From: CAVOJY01 sp963696405
GTDB taxonomy: Bacteria > Chloroflexota > Limnocylindria > Limnocylindrales > CSP1-4
Direction of reading: 5' to 3'
Assembly: GCA_963696405.1 (NCBI GenBank)
Contig: CAVOJY010000005.1
Coordinates: 1-64,000, forward strand
Length of the DNA stretch: 64,000 nt
A model generated the notes under the pieces. The model was not told the DNA's origin, did no database searches, and worked only from the letters and a program-made list of their open reading frames with translations. The translations under genes and the position numbers were made by a program. This document shows positions 34,283 through 42,866 of this stretch, one piece after another (the stretch's first letter is position 1; the number at the start of each line of letters is the position of its first letter).

Positions 34283-35240
34283 ATGGCGACCGAGGTCATC
34301 GTTCCCGAGGTGGGAGAGGTCGGCATGGACGTCACGTTCGTCCGCTGGCTGAAGGGCGAAGGCGAGGAGATCCGGGCCGGCGAGGCGCTCTTCGAAGTGG
34401 ACACGGCGAAGGCCGTCATGGAGGTCGAGGCGTACGTCGACGGCCGCCTCGCCGACCTGCGGGTCGGCGAGGGCGACCTTGTTACGCCCCACCAGGTCGT
34501 GGCCCTCATCCTGGCCCCGGGCGAGGAGCTTGCGGCAGCCCGGGCCGGTGCTGCGCCGATCGGATCGGCGCCGGCTGAGCCGGAGCCGCCGACGGCCGAG
34601 GGCACGCTGTCCGTCGAGAGCACGTCCTCGGGTCCTGCCGGGCGGCCTGGGGCGAGCCCTCGAGCCAGGCGGCTCGCCCGCGACAGGGGCGTGGACCTGG
34701 CGACCGTCAGGGGTACCGGGTGCGGACGGGCTCATCACCGAGGCCGACGTCGAGCGCGCGGCAGCGGCACGTGCCCCTGCCGGAGCCGAAGTCACCGGAT
34801 CGTCCGAACCTGCTGCGTACCCGGGCCGCAAGCCCCGCGTCCGGGAACTCCGGATCGAGAGCGCCCGCAGGATCGAGGCGCGTGACGTCACCGACCTCCT
34901 CCTCGCCCAGGCACTGCCCGACGGGTTCGCCTGGTGCGCCACGCAGCACACGACGGCGGCCCTCCTCGTCTGCGAGGGCGACCCCGACATGCTCCTCGAC
35001 ATCGAGCGTACGGCGGAGGGCCTCTTCGCGCCGTTCGAGCCGTTCGAGCATCGGCGGAACAACAATCCGAACGCCGCAGCGCACCTCGTCTCCAGCACGT
35101 TCGGCACGCAGCTCGTCTTCCCGGTCGTGGACGGACGGATCCAGCTGGGCCCGTGGCAGCGCGTCGTCTTCCTCGAGCTCGATGGGCCCCGCGAGCGGAG
35201 GATCCTGGTGGCCAGCATGGCAGCGGGGGCGGAGCCCTGA
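34283..35240 (+). pseudogene. E2-like protein: lipoyl domain, E3-binding domain, then a YjbQ (UPF0047) domain in place of the acyltransferase; one frameshift
   Basis: Residues 1-78 are a lipoyl domain with the lipoyl-lysine in EVDTAKAVMEVEAY (Lys43). After a linker comes the E3-binding domain ASPRARRLARDRGVDLATVRGTG. One extra G in GGG at 34718-34720 shifts the frame; deleting it gives RGTGADGLITEADVERA, the normal end of that domain. The same frame then continues after a 35-residue linker into a complete YjbQ/UPF0047 domain (WCATQHTTAALLVCEGDP, HRRNNNPNAAAHLVSS, ELDGPRERR). No ATG, GTG or TTG lies between, so YjbQ cannot start by itself. The HxxxDG acyltransferase core is absent. YjbQ has been linked to thiamine phosphate synthesis, and the E1 here uses thiamine diphosphate. 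Full length about 318 residues. Confidence 0.75.
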
Positions 35241-35281
35241 CGCCAGGCGACGACGAGCAGACAGCAGAAAGGATCGGCGGC

Positions 35282-35740
35282 ATGCGAATCGGACTGGGCG
35301 CTGACCACAAAGGCTTCCCGCTGAAGGAGTCCGTGAAGGCGCACCTCATCGAACTCGGCTACGAGGTAGTCGACTACGGGGTGGTGAACGAGGAGCCGGT
35401 CGACTACCCGGACGTTGCCGAACTGGTGGCGAAGGAAGTCGCCGCCGGCAAGGTCGACCGGGCCGTGCTCTGCTGCGGGACGGGCCTCGGCATGGCGATC
35501 ACCGCGAACAAGGTCCCCGGGGTCCGCGCAGCGACCGTCACCGACCCGCACTCGGCCGAGCGGTCCGTCAAGTCGAACAACGCCCAGGTCATCTGCATGG
35601 GGGCCGAGGTCGTGGGCCCGAGAGTCGCCGACATGCTCATCGACCACTGGGTCGCGTCGGAGTTCCAGGGCGGCGACTCGTCGCGCAAGGTCGACAAGAT
35701 CAACGCCCTCGACGAGAGGTACAAGGCCCAGCGATCCTGA
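35282..35740 (+). CDS. rpiB: RpiB/LacAB-type sugar-phosphate isomerase, copy 1
   Basis: Aldose-ketose isomerase of 152 residues: ribose 5-phosphate to ribulose 5-phosphate, or allose 6-phosphate type. It has the family start MRIGLGADHKGFPLKE, the active-site CCGTGLGMAITANKVPGVRA with the cysteine before GTG, and the C-terminal end EFQGGDSSRKVDKI. AAAGGA lies 8 bases before ATG 35282. It follows the dehydrogenase operon by 41 bases. A second paralogue is at 58303-58755. Confidence 0.9.
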   Translation: MRIGLGADHKGFPLKESVKAHLIELGYEVVDYGVVNEEPVDYPDVAELVAKEVAAGKVDRAVLCCGTGLGMAITANKVPGVRAATVTDPHSAERSVKSNNAQVICMGAEVVGPRVADMLIDHWVASEFQGGDSSRKVDKINALDERYKAQRS

Positions 35741-35801
35741 CCGGCCAGGGGGCTCGCAAGGTACACTCGCGCACGCCCCACCCCGACGCCGCCGAGGTCA
35801 C

Positions 35802-37031
35802 GTGAAGGGATACACCGCCAACGAGATCTTCCGCGCGATCGGGCTCGTCGCCGACGGCCCGGTCGTCTGGGGCAGCCCGGTGAGGTCCGGAAAGCCGGGG
35901 GTCTACGTGGTCGAGCTTCTCGCTCCCCTCCCCCGCGCCCCGGTCGATGCCTCCCTGGTAGGCCGGTGGATCGAGCGCGTCCCGACGCTCACCCTCGACG
36001 GGAACCGCCCCACCGGCAAGGAGCTCATGGCGCGCCTCGCCGCCTTCTGGCTGCCCGACCAGACGGTGCTCTACGCCGGAATGACCGCAGGGTCGATCGG
36101 GGGGCGCGTGGCCGCTCTCTACGCCACGCCGCTCGGCGATCCGCGTCCGCATGCGGGCGGGCACTGGCTCCGAGCCCTCCGCAGCCTGGAGGACACCCGC
36201 ATCTGGTGGGCCGAGACGAACGCGCCGGAGGAGTACCTCGACGCCTTCCTCGGGGCCTTCGCCGAGGGTGTCAGTGGCGAGACGTCGGCCTCCCTCCACG
36301 ACCCCACGGTGGTCGTCCCGTTCGCCAACCTCCAGGCGCCCACCGGGCTACGTCGAGACCACGGCATCGATGGTTTCCTCCTTCCGGACGTCCGGAAGGA
36401 GGGCGCTGGCCAGCCAACGGGAGCGGGGCAGCCGGCGGGAGCGGGCAAGGGCGGCTCACGATCGGCCGCAGGGGGCTCGCGACCCGGGTCACAGCGCCCG
36501 CGATCAACCGCCGGGCGCTCGCCGCGGGCGCCACGCACCTCGACCGGGGCGGCGGCTCCCGGGCGGCCCGCACGCGAACCCAGCTACCTCTCGAGCGACG
36601 GCATCGCCGCGCACGAGGCGGAGCTTCGCGAGCTGACCGAGACCCAACGGCCCGAAGTCATCGCCCGCATCCGGGCCGCGCGCGAGCTGGGCGATCTCAG
36701 CGAGAATGCGGACTACGAGGCGGCCCGCAAAGAGCAGTCCCTCCTGGAGGGACGAATCCAGACCATCGAACAGACGCTCCGCAACGTGGTCGTGGTTGAG
36801 GCGACCACGGGGGGCGAGCACGTCGTCATCGGCTCGACGGTGACGGTCGAGACCGACGGTCGAACCTACACGTACACCATCGTGGGTCCCGCGGAGGCCC
36901 AACCGAGGGAAGGCCGCCTCTCGTTCACGTCCCCGATCGGGAAGGCCCTTCTCGGCAGCGGCGTCGGCGACGACATCGTGGTGCAGGCGCCCCGCGGCGA
37001 TGTCCACTACCAGATCAAGGAGATCCACTGA
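35802..37031 (+). CDS. Fusion of a GIY-YIG-like nuclease domain and the transcription factor GreA
   Basis: The 409-residue protein begins with a domain of about 190 residues that carries GIY-YIG-like landmarks: PGVYVVELL, TVLYAGMTAGSIGGRVAALY, PHAGGHWLRAL and EEYLDAFLGAF. A Gly/Arg/Ser-rich linker of about 75 residues follows, then a complete GreA: the coiled-coil tip with acidic residues in LGDLSENADYEAA and the C-terminal FKBP-like part GPAEAQPREGRLSFTSPIGKALLG. GreA rescues backtracked RNA polymerase by stimulating transcript cleavage. The first domain could bind or nick DNA. GTG 35802 has GAGG upstream. The frame is intact through both parts. Confidence 0.75.
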   Translation: MKGYTANEIFRAIGLVADGPVVWGSPVRSGKPGVYVVELLAPLPRAPVDASLVGRWIERVPTLTLDGNRPTGKELMARLAAFWLPDQTVLYAGMTAGSIGGRVAALYATPLGDPRPHAGGHWLRALRSLEDTRIWWAETNAPEEYLDAFLGAFAEGVSGETSASLHDPTVVVPFANLQAPTGLRRDHGIDGFLLPDVRKEGAGQPTGAGQPAGAGKGGSRSAAGGSRPGSQRPRSTAGRSPRAPRTSTGAAAPGRPAREPSYLSSDGIAAHEAELRELTETQRPEVIARIRAARELGDLSENADYEAARKEQSLLEGRIQTIEQTLRNVVVVEATTGGEHVVIGSTVTVETDGRTYTYTIVGPAEAQPREGRLSFTSPIGKALLGSGVGDDIVVQAPRGDVHYQIKEIH

Positions 37032-37063
37032 CCACCTCGATTCGTCACGCCCGCCCGCTCGCC

Positions 37064-37918
37064 GTGGTCGCCGCGGCGGCGGCCCTCGTCCTCCTGCTGG
37101 CCGGGTGCGGTGCCGGCGCCGGGAGCCCCTCTCCGGCCACCCCGGCAACCCCCCAGCCGACCGCAGACGTCGGGGCGTCGCCGGGCAGCGGCTCGCCGGA
37201 GACGGCCCGACCGGCGGGAGCAGGGATCGCCGTCGACGGCAAGGTCATGGGACGGGCCGACGCGCCCGTGACGATCGAGATCTGGTCCGACTTCCAGTGC
37301 CCCTTCTGCGCCCTGTTCACGCATACCCAGGAGCCCGAACTGGTCCGCGGGCCGGTCGCCGCGGGCGAGGTTCGCCTTGTCTATCGGGACTACGCGTTCC
37401 TGGGCCAGGAGTCCCTCGACGCCGCCGTGGCGGCGTCCTGCGCTGCCGACCAGGACGCCTTCTGGCTGTTCGCCGATTTCCTGTACGGCACGCAGCAAGG
37501 TGAGAACCAGGGCCGCTTCAGCGCGGAGTTCCTGGCCAGCCTGGCCGAGTTCATCGGCCTCGACCTGGCGAGGTACGGGTCCTGCGTTGCGGACCCGGCG
37601 AAGCAGACCGAGATCGTCGCCTCGACGCAGGAGGGCGTGAAGATCGGTGTCGGGTCGACACCGACGCTCCGCATCATCGGCCCGGTCTCGACCGAGCTGG
37701 TGACGGGCTTCAAGCCCTGGCCCGAGCTGCTGAAGTCCCTCGACCGGGTGACCGGCCGGGCCCCGGCGACCCCGCGTCCGACCGCCGCGCCCGCGGTCAC
37801 GCCCGCGCCGGCTCCATCTGCCGCGCCGACGGCGGCTCCGTCGCCGGCCGTGTCCACTCCCTCCCCATCCGCGGCCTCCCCATCGGCGTCCATGGCCTCC
37901 CCGTCGCCCACTCCGTAG
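37064..37918 (+). CDS. DsbA-like thioredoxin-fold lipoprotein
   Basis: Exported oxidoreductase of 284 residues. It has a lipobox (LVLLLAGCGAG), a short linker, then a DSBA domain with the active site SDFQCPFCALF (CxxC), the typical YRDYAFLGQESLDAAVAASC and the cis-proline loop VGSTPTLRI. The C-terminal 70 residues are a Pro/Ala/Ser-rich tail, perhaps a wall spacer. GTG 37064 leaves little basic n-region; residues encoded upstream in the same frame (RHARPLA) would give a better signal peptide, so the start may be the CTG at 37028 overlapping the greA stop. Confidence 0.85.
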   Translation: MVAAAAALVLLLAGCGAGAGSPSPATPATPQPTADVGASPGSGSPETARPAGAGIAVDGKVMGRADAPVTIEIWSDFQCPFCALFTHTQEPELVRGPVAAGEVRLVYRDYAFLGQESLDAAVAASCAADQDAFWLFADFLYGTQQGENQGRFSAEFLASLAEFIGLDLARYGSCVADPAKQTEIVASTQEGVKIGVGSTPTLRIIGPVSTELVTGFKPWPELLKSLDRVTGRAPATPRPTAAPAVTPAPAPSAAPTAAPSPAVSTPSPSAASPSASMASPSPTP

Positions 37919-38376
37919 AATCCGGGACGCACGCAGGCGGCCCGCGGCCGTGCTCGAATTCGGAGGGTCGCCTCACGCGCCTACGATGACGCGGTGGCCT
38001 GGGTCAAGACTCAGGGGACGTTGGTGATGCCGCCGCCGAAGAGGCCGGCGGCGAACAGAGGGTGACCGGCAGCGACCGACCCTCCGCCAGGGAGTGACGC
38101 GACGAACATGTCCAGCGACGACCGCACGAACCCCCCGCTGGCCGACCCGAGAGGGCCGAGGCGGGTACAACCCATCATCCTCCTCCTCGAGCGTCGCGCG
38201 CGCCGATCGGCCGGCCTCGCCCGAATCGTGTTCTCCGCGCTGTTCGGCGCCTGCGTGCTGTTGGCCGGCATCCAGCGTGGCGAGCGTCGGTCTGCTGGCC
38301 GCGGAGGTCCGCGCCGCGCGAACGGCACAGTGCAGCTCTTGCGAGCTTGGCACGTGACATCGGCAGAGGGCTTCAC
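37919..38376. other. Gene-poor stretch of 458 bases
   Basis: No protein family is recognised here on either strand. A plus-strand frame from 38108 with one hydrophobic segment (LARIVFSALFGACVLLAGI) and a minus-strand frame ending at 37973 are both possible remnants, but neither has a good ribosome site, and I call neither. Confidence 0.4.
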
Positions 38377-39063
38377 ATGGAGCTGCTGATCGCGCTCGTC
38401 GCGCTCGGCATCGGCAGCGCGCTGTTCCCGGCACAGATCACCATAACGGTCATGCTCCTGCGGTCCGCACCGGGCCGCATCGCCGCGGTCGGCTGGGTAG
38501 GCGGTCTGACCGCGCTGCGGCTGCTGCAGGGCGTCATCTTCGGCCTCATCATCGGCTCGGCCCGGACGACTGAACCAGGCCGCCAAGAGGCGAGCCTCCT
38601 CGTCCCGACGTTCCAGCTTGTCCTGGCGGTCGCGTTCTACGTGCTCGCAGCACGGAAGGCGCTCGATGGGCCGGACGAGGACGCGCCGCCTCCGCGGTGG
38701 CTCGCGCGGCTCGAGGCGATCACGCCGGTCAGGGCGTTCCTGCTCGGAGCGGGCGTGCTCGCGATCAGCGTCAAGGCGTGGGTGTTCACCCTCGGCGCGA
38801 TCGAGGCGATCGGCGACGCGCGGTTAGGCCAACCCGGGTCGACGGTCGCATTCCTGCTGTTCGTGGTCCTGGCTCAGAGCATCCACCTGGCTGCGGTCGG
38901 TATGGCCTACGCGATGCCGGACCGCGCGTCGTCGGTCCTCGGACGGTTCTCCGACGTGCTGACGCGATACGGCCGCCAGATCGTCATTGCGCTGGGACTC
39001 GTCTTCGGCACCTGGTTCCTGCTCCAGGCCCTGTCCGGGTTCGGCATGCTCACCGCGTCCTGA
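38377..39063 (+). CDS. GAP-family (Sap, sulfolipid-1-addressing-like) membrane protein
   Basis: Membrane protein of 228 residues with six hydrophobic helices. The start MELLIALVALGIGSALFPAQ and the second half ITPVRAFLLGAGVLAISVKAWVF are typical of the GAP/Sap family, related in shape to LysE exporters. In mycobacteria such proteins help to move glycolipids to the envelope. Substrate here is unknown. ATG 38377 is chosen at the first helix, with GCAGAGGG upstream; an ATG-free extension of ten residues lies before it. Confidence 0.75.
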   Translation: MELLIALVALGIGSALFPAQITITVMLLRSAPGRIAAVGWVGGLTALRLLQGVIFGLIIGSARTTEPGRQEASLLVPTFQLVLAVAFYVLAARKALDGPDEDAPPPRWLARLEAITPVRAFLLGAGVLAISVKAWVFTLGAIEAIGDARLGQPGSTVAFLLFVVLAQSIHLAAVGMAYAMPDRASSVLGRFSDVLTRYGRQIVIALGLVFGTWFLLQALSGFGMLTAS

Positions 39064-39289
39064 CGCTGCGACGAGCAGGCGCAAGGACCAGCGGCCTCGT
39101 GTCGCCGGGGTTCGTCTACACCCCGACGCCAGACCTGAGCCCTTGGGGGCGCGGCCGCGTCCGGGACGGATCCGCCAGCGGCAACATAGGCGGCGACGTC
39201 ATCCATCTGTCGCTGCGTCACATGGTGCGAGAGTGCGCCCCGCGGGGACCCGACACCCGCCGGGTCTGGAGAGCCTGTAGCCAGGGACG

Positions 39290-39751
39290 CTACTTCGCCC
39301 GCTGGTAGGTGCCGGTGAGCGCGGCCTTTCCGAGTGCCCGCGCGGCCAGCGCCCGGCGGACATCATCGGCGCTCGGCGTCCCGCCGAGCCTGAGCGGCGC
39401 CGAGAGCGCGTACAGCTCGAAGACGTAGCGGTGGTTCCCCGACGGCGGGCACGGCCCGCCCCAGCCGGTCCGACCGAAATCCGTCCGGCCCTCCAGGCCC
39501 GCGGCGGCTGTGCCCGTGGCTCCCTCGGCCAGGCCGGTCGCCGAGCCAGGGATGTCCACGGCCACCCAGTGCACGAACCCGCGGGCGTCCGGGTCGGTCA
39601 CGAGGAGCGCGTACGCGGCCGTGCCGGCCGGCGCCCCGGCCCAGGCGAGCGGGGGCGAGACGTCCGCCGCGTCGCACGTGTACTTCCGCGGGATGGCGCC
39701 GCCATCGGCGAAGGCCGTGCTCGTCAACGTGAATATCGCCGGAGTAGCCAT
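39290..39751 (-). CDS. YbhB/YbcL-type phosphatidylethanolamine-binding (Raf-kinase-inhibitor-like) protein
   Basis: Small beta-rich protein of 153 residues. It shows IPRKYTCDAADVSPPLAW, LLVTDPDARGFVHWVAVDIPG, GGPCPPSGNHRYVFELYAL and the ligand-site residues of the bacterial PEBP family. Function in bacteria is not settled. Two ATGs are adjacent; 39751 has GAGGAG at 6 bases and is preferred over 39754. It is divergent from the deaminase gene and convergent with the GAP-family gene, separated from it by 226 bases without genes. Confidence 0.88.
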   Translation of the reverse strand: MATPAIFTLTSTAFADGGAIPRKYTCDAADVSPPLAWAGAPAGTAAYALLVTDPDARGFVHWVAVDIPGSATGLAEGATGTAAAGLEGRTDFGRTGWGGPCPPSGNHRYVFELYALSAPLRLGGTPSADDVRRALAARALGKAALTGTYQRAK

Positions 39752-39883
39752 CATCGACTCCTCGTTGCCCGGGCGGAAGCGCACCGATCGTGCGCGCGCC
39801 CAACCCATTGTGGCGCCTCGATGGGCTCGCGCAAGAGGCGCCCGTCACATAGACTGCCGGCAAGCAGCCGGAGGACTGGAGCA

Positions 39884-40531
39884 GTGAGTACGCCGGGCGA
39901 GGGGTCCGTTCCCGGGCCCGCCGGACCAGGGGATCCCGCGGCCGACGGGGCGCGGCTGTTCGACATCATCGAGCGATCGGACCCGCATTGGGCGCGCCAC
40001 GACTTCTACATGCGCCTGGCCCAGGTCATCGAGTCGGGAGCGAAGTGCCTGGGCAGCCGGGTCGGCGCGGTCGCTGTCCGCGACAACCGCGTGCTCGGCA
40101 TGGGGTACAACGGGACGCCGAGCGGTTATCCGAACTGCACCGAGACGGAGCGCGGCTGCTTTCGCTGCGCCCTTCGCCGCGAGGATCCGACCGCATCGCT
40201 GGCGGGCAAGCTGTACGACATCTGCCTCTGCGTGCACGCCGAGCAGAACGTCATCGCGACGGCCGCCCGGTTCGGGGTCCCGCTGTCGGACGCCTGGCTC
40301 TACACCACGCTGCAGCCCTGCTTCCTGTGCCTGAAGGAGATGATGCAGGCGGGGATCACAGGCATCGTCTTCCGCCGGCCGTGGACGGCTCATCACCCCG
40401 ACTACGGCTGGGTGGAGACGGAGTACATCCGCCTCGTGGACCACTTCCGGGCACGGGGGCGAGTGCTCGCCCAGATCCGACAGGACGAGGAGCTCGATCC
40501 GGTACGGGCCGCGATCGGCGGGCCCGACTGA
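39884..40531 (+). CDS. dCMP/cytidine deaminase family, ComEB-like
   Basis: Zinc-dependent deaminase of 215 residues, probably dCMP to dUMP, feeding thymidylate synthesis by ThyX. Zinc-site residues are in CVHAEQNVIA and TLQPCFLCLKEMMQAG. A cysteine-rich insert GCFRCALRRED and the N-terminal MRLAQVIESGAKCLGSRVGA are typical for dCMP deaminase. GTG 39884 has GGAGGA upstream. About 40 residues at the N-terminus and 25 at the C-terminus exceed the core. Confidence 0.88.
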   Translation: MSTPGEGSVPGPAGPGDPAADGARLFDIIERSDPHWARHDFYMRLAQVIESGAKCLGSRVGAVAVRDNRVLGMGYNGTPSGYPNCTETERGCFRCALRREDPTASLAGKLYDICLCVHAEQNVIATAARFGVPLSDAWLYTTLQPCFLCLKEMMQAGITGIVFRRPWTAHHPDYGWVETEYIRLVDHFRARGRVLAQIRQDEELDPVRAAIGGPD

Positions 40532-40577
40532 GCTGCCGTCCGAGCGGTCGTGCGGGAAGGCGTCCAAGGAATCGGCG

Positions 40578-41774
40578 GTGAGTGAAACGGACGACGGTCA
40601 GCCGCTCGTGGTCTTCGGCGACCGGTCGCTCGCGTACGACTTCGGGCCGGACCACCCGCTGACGCCGCTGCGGTTCGGACCCGGGATCGACCTGCTGCGT
40701 GAGCTCGGGGCGACACAGTTCATCGAGCCAGAGCCGGCGGCCGACGCGGCGCTCACTCGGCTGCATGATCCCGCCTACGTCGCGGCCGTGCGGACGGTCT
40801 CGCGCGACCCGGGCCCGGCGCCCGAGTACGGCATCAGTCCCTGGGGAGACAACCCCGCCTTCGCGGGCATGCACGAAGCGGCCGCGGCCGTGGCCGGCGG
40901 CTCGCTGGCGGCGATGGCGCGGATCCTCGACGGCACCGCATCGCGAGCGTTTCACCCTGGCGGGGGGCTGCACCACGCGATGCGCGCGCGAGCATCGGGC
41001 TTCTGCATCTACAACGACGTCGCGCTCGCAATCGCCCTGGCGCGCGACGCGGGCCACCGTGTCCTCTACGTCGACATCGACGTACACCACGGAGACGGCG
41101 TCGAGGCGCTCTTCTGGGACGACCCAGATGTGCTCACGGTGTCGATCCACGAGACCGGAGACGCGCTTTTCCCCGGCACCGGCTTTTCCAACGAAACCGG
41201 CGGACCCGGGGCGCCCGGGCGGGCAGTCAACGTCCCGCTCGAGCCCGGTACCGGCGACGCGTCGTGGCTGGCCGCGGTGCGAGCGGTCGTGCCGGCGCTT
41301 GCCGAGGCGTTCCGGCCGGCCGTTCTGGTGAGCCAGCAGGGCTGCGACACGCACGCCTGGGACCCGCTTGCCCACCTGCGCGTGACGACGGCGGCCCACG
41401 CCGAAGCTGCCCGCCTCATCGCCGACGTCTCGGCGACATACACGAGCGGCCGCTGGCTCGCGACAGGCGGCGGCGGCTACGACGCGTTCCGGGTGGTGCC
41501 CCGGACGTGGGCGATCACCTGGCTGGCGCTTGCAGGCCGGCCGATCCCGGCCGACGTGCCCGAGGCGTGGCGCGGGCGGTGGGAAGAGGCAGCGCAGAGA
41601 AACGGCATGGCCCCGCTTCCGGAGCGGTTCCTCGACGACCCGTCGATCGCCACCCTGGAACGGCCGGAGACAGCTGAACGGAACGCGCGCACCGCGGAGC
41701 GGGCGCTGCGCACGGCGCTCGATCGGCTGGCCAACGGCGGCCGGCCGGGCCGGGGCGGACGGCCCGCTCGCTAG
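40578..41774 (+). CDS. Histone deacetylase-family (AcuC-like) deacetylase
   Basis: Zinc-dependent deacetylase of 398 residues. Metal and catalytic residues are in DIDVHHGDGVEALFW, SQQGCDTHAWDPL, HETGDALFPGTGF and the GGGGYDAFR loop. Bacterial members deacetylate acetyl-CoA synthetase, polyamines or other small molecules. GTG 40578 has AAGGA upstream. A C-terminal extension of about 90 residues (EETAERNARTAERALR-like) is helical. Its 3' end overlaps the convergent HEAT-protein gene by 4 bases. Confidence 0.9.
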   Translation: MSETDDGQPLVVFGDRSLAYDFGPDHPLTPLRFGPGIDLLRELGATQFIEPEPAADAALTRLHDPAYVAAVRTVSRDPGPAPEYGISPWGDNPAFAGMHEAAAAVAGGSLAAMARILDGTASRAFHPGGGLHHAMRARASGFCIYNDVALAIALARDAGHRVLYVDIDVHHGDGVEALFWDDPDVLTVSIHETGDALFPGTGFSNETGGPGAPGRAVNVPLEPGTGDASWLAAVRAVVPALAEAFRPAVLVSQQGCDTHAWDPLAHLRVTTAAHAEAARLIADVSATYTSGRWLATGGGGYDAFRVVPRTWAITWLALAGRPIPADVPEAWRGRWEEAAQRNGMAPLPERFLDDPSIATLERPETAERNARTAERALRTALDRLANGGRPGRGGRPAR

Positions 41775-42586
41775 CTTGACCCCTGCTGCCCCAATTCGTC
41801 GCGGGCGTCGCCGGCCGCGCGCCGACCGGACCAGCCACGCCGCGCCCCGAGCTCGTCACGCCAGCGCATGACCCAGCCGGGCGCGACTCGTTCGAGTCGT
41901 GCCTTGCCGAGGTTCTCGCGCATGATCCTGCGGACGTGGATGTCCTCCGACCTGCACCATCGCTCCATGATGGGCAGGCCGGTCTCGGGCGCGGCCGCGG
42001 CGGCCACGCTCCAGCAGTACCCCAGCCCCCGGCAGAGAACGCCGTACCCGTAGGTGTCCGAGTCGGCCGCGCCCTCGACCGTGACCGTGATCTCGTCGAG
42101 GATGGCGAGCACGGCCTGCGCGTGCGCGGCCTCCCTCAGGAGGACCGGCTCGCAAAGCGCTGCTGCCGCGGCGCGCTGCGCGTAGCGATCGGCATGTGCC
42201 CACGGCGCAACCGATGTGAGCAGCGCATCCATGTCCGCCCGCCCCAGGCGCTGAAGGGCCATGGCCACACCCTCGCGCACCCGCCAGCGGGGGTCCGCGG
42301 CCAGGTCCCGGAGCTCGTCGATCACGTCTCCCCGGCCTTCCGCCAGCAGCCGGCCGAGCCCCACGGTCCCGCAGAACGCCAGGAACTCCTCGCGGGTGCC
42401 GGTCGGGGCTCGGTCCGGGCCGAAGGCAAGGTAGCGGCGAAACGCCGTCTCGTCACCCTCGTCGGCCACGGCCTGGGCCAGTTCCAGGTTCCCGCGCGGC
42501 CCGGGCAGGCCGGACTCCTCGAGGAGGAACTCATCCCAGTCGGGAAGTTCCCTCAGCCGGTGGCGGTAGTCCTCGGAGCGACCCAC
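41771..42586 (-). CDS. HEAT-repeat protein
   Basis: The 271-residue protein consists of alpha-solenoid repeats such as DVIDELRDLAADPRWRVREG, VAMALQRLGRADMDALLTSV and DIHVRRIMRENLGKARLERV. This pattern resembles DNA-alkylation-repair-like or PBS lyase HEAT proteins without catalytic residues. It is most likely a protein-interaction scaffold. GTG 42586 is the start, preceded by a TACGCT box at 7 bases. The gene overlaps the 3' end of the HDAC-like gene. Confidence 0.75.
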   Translation of the reverse strand: MGRSEDYRHRLRELPDWDEFLLEESGLPGPRGNLELAQAVADEGDETAFRRYLAFGPDRAPTGTREEFLAFCGTVGLGRLLAEGRGDVIDELRDLAADPRWRVREGVAMALQRLGRADMDALLTSVAPWAHADRYAQRAAAAALCEPVLLREAAHAQAVLAILDEITVTVEGAADSDTYGYGVLCRGLGYCWSVAAAAAPETGLPIMERWCRSEDIHVRRIMRENLGKARLERVAPGWVMRWRDELGARRGWSGRRAAGDARDELGQQGSS

Positions 42587-42593
42587 GCGACGG

Positions 42594-42599
42594 AGCGTA
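42594..42599 (-). promoter_or_regulatory. -10 box of an apparently leaderless HEAT-protein gene
   Basis: On the minus strand TACGCT ends 7 bases before the GTG start at 42586, and no Shine-Dalgarno is present. Confidence 0.5.
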
Positions 42600-42866
42600 C
42601 GCGCCGCTTGCGGATCCCGCTGTCGCCCCGTCCGGGTCGACACGTCCGGGTCGCCGCGATGCGAGCCGTGCCCCAGCGGCGGTCCCGGAAAACCGGGCCA
42701 CCTGGCAGGTTGCCGGGGGCTGGGAGGGCATGCGAACCTGCCAGCGACCCCCCGGTGCGTGCACGCGTCGCGGCTGCTTGGCCGCCCGTCCCCCACGGCG
42801 GTGCCTGCTCGCGCCTCGGCCATCAGCGGCCGACGACGAACCACCGTCCTGCCAGCGGAGGAACGG

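Noticed and set aside
38108..38389. Plus-strand frame of 93 codons with one hydrophobic stretch, upstream of the GAP-family gene.
   Set aside because: It overlaps the real gene start in another frame and lacks a ribosome site.
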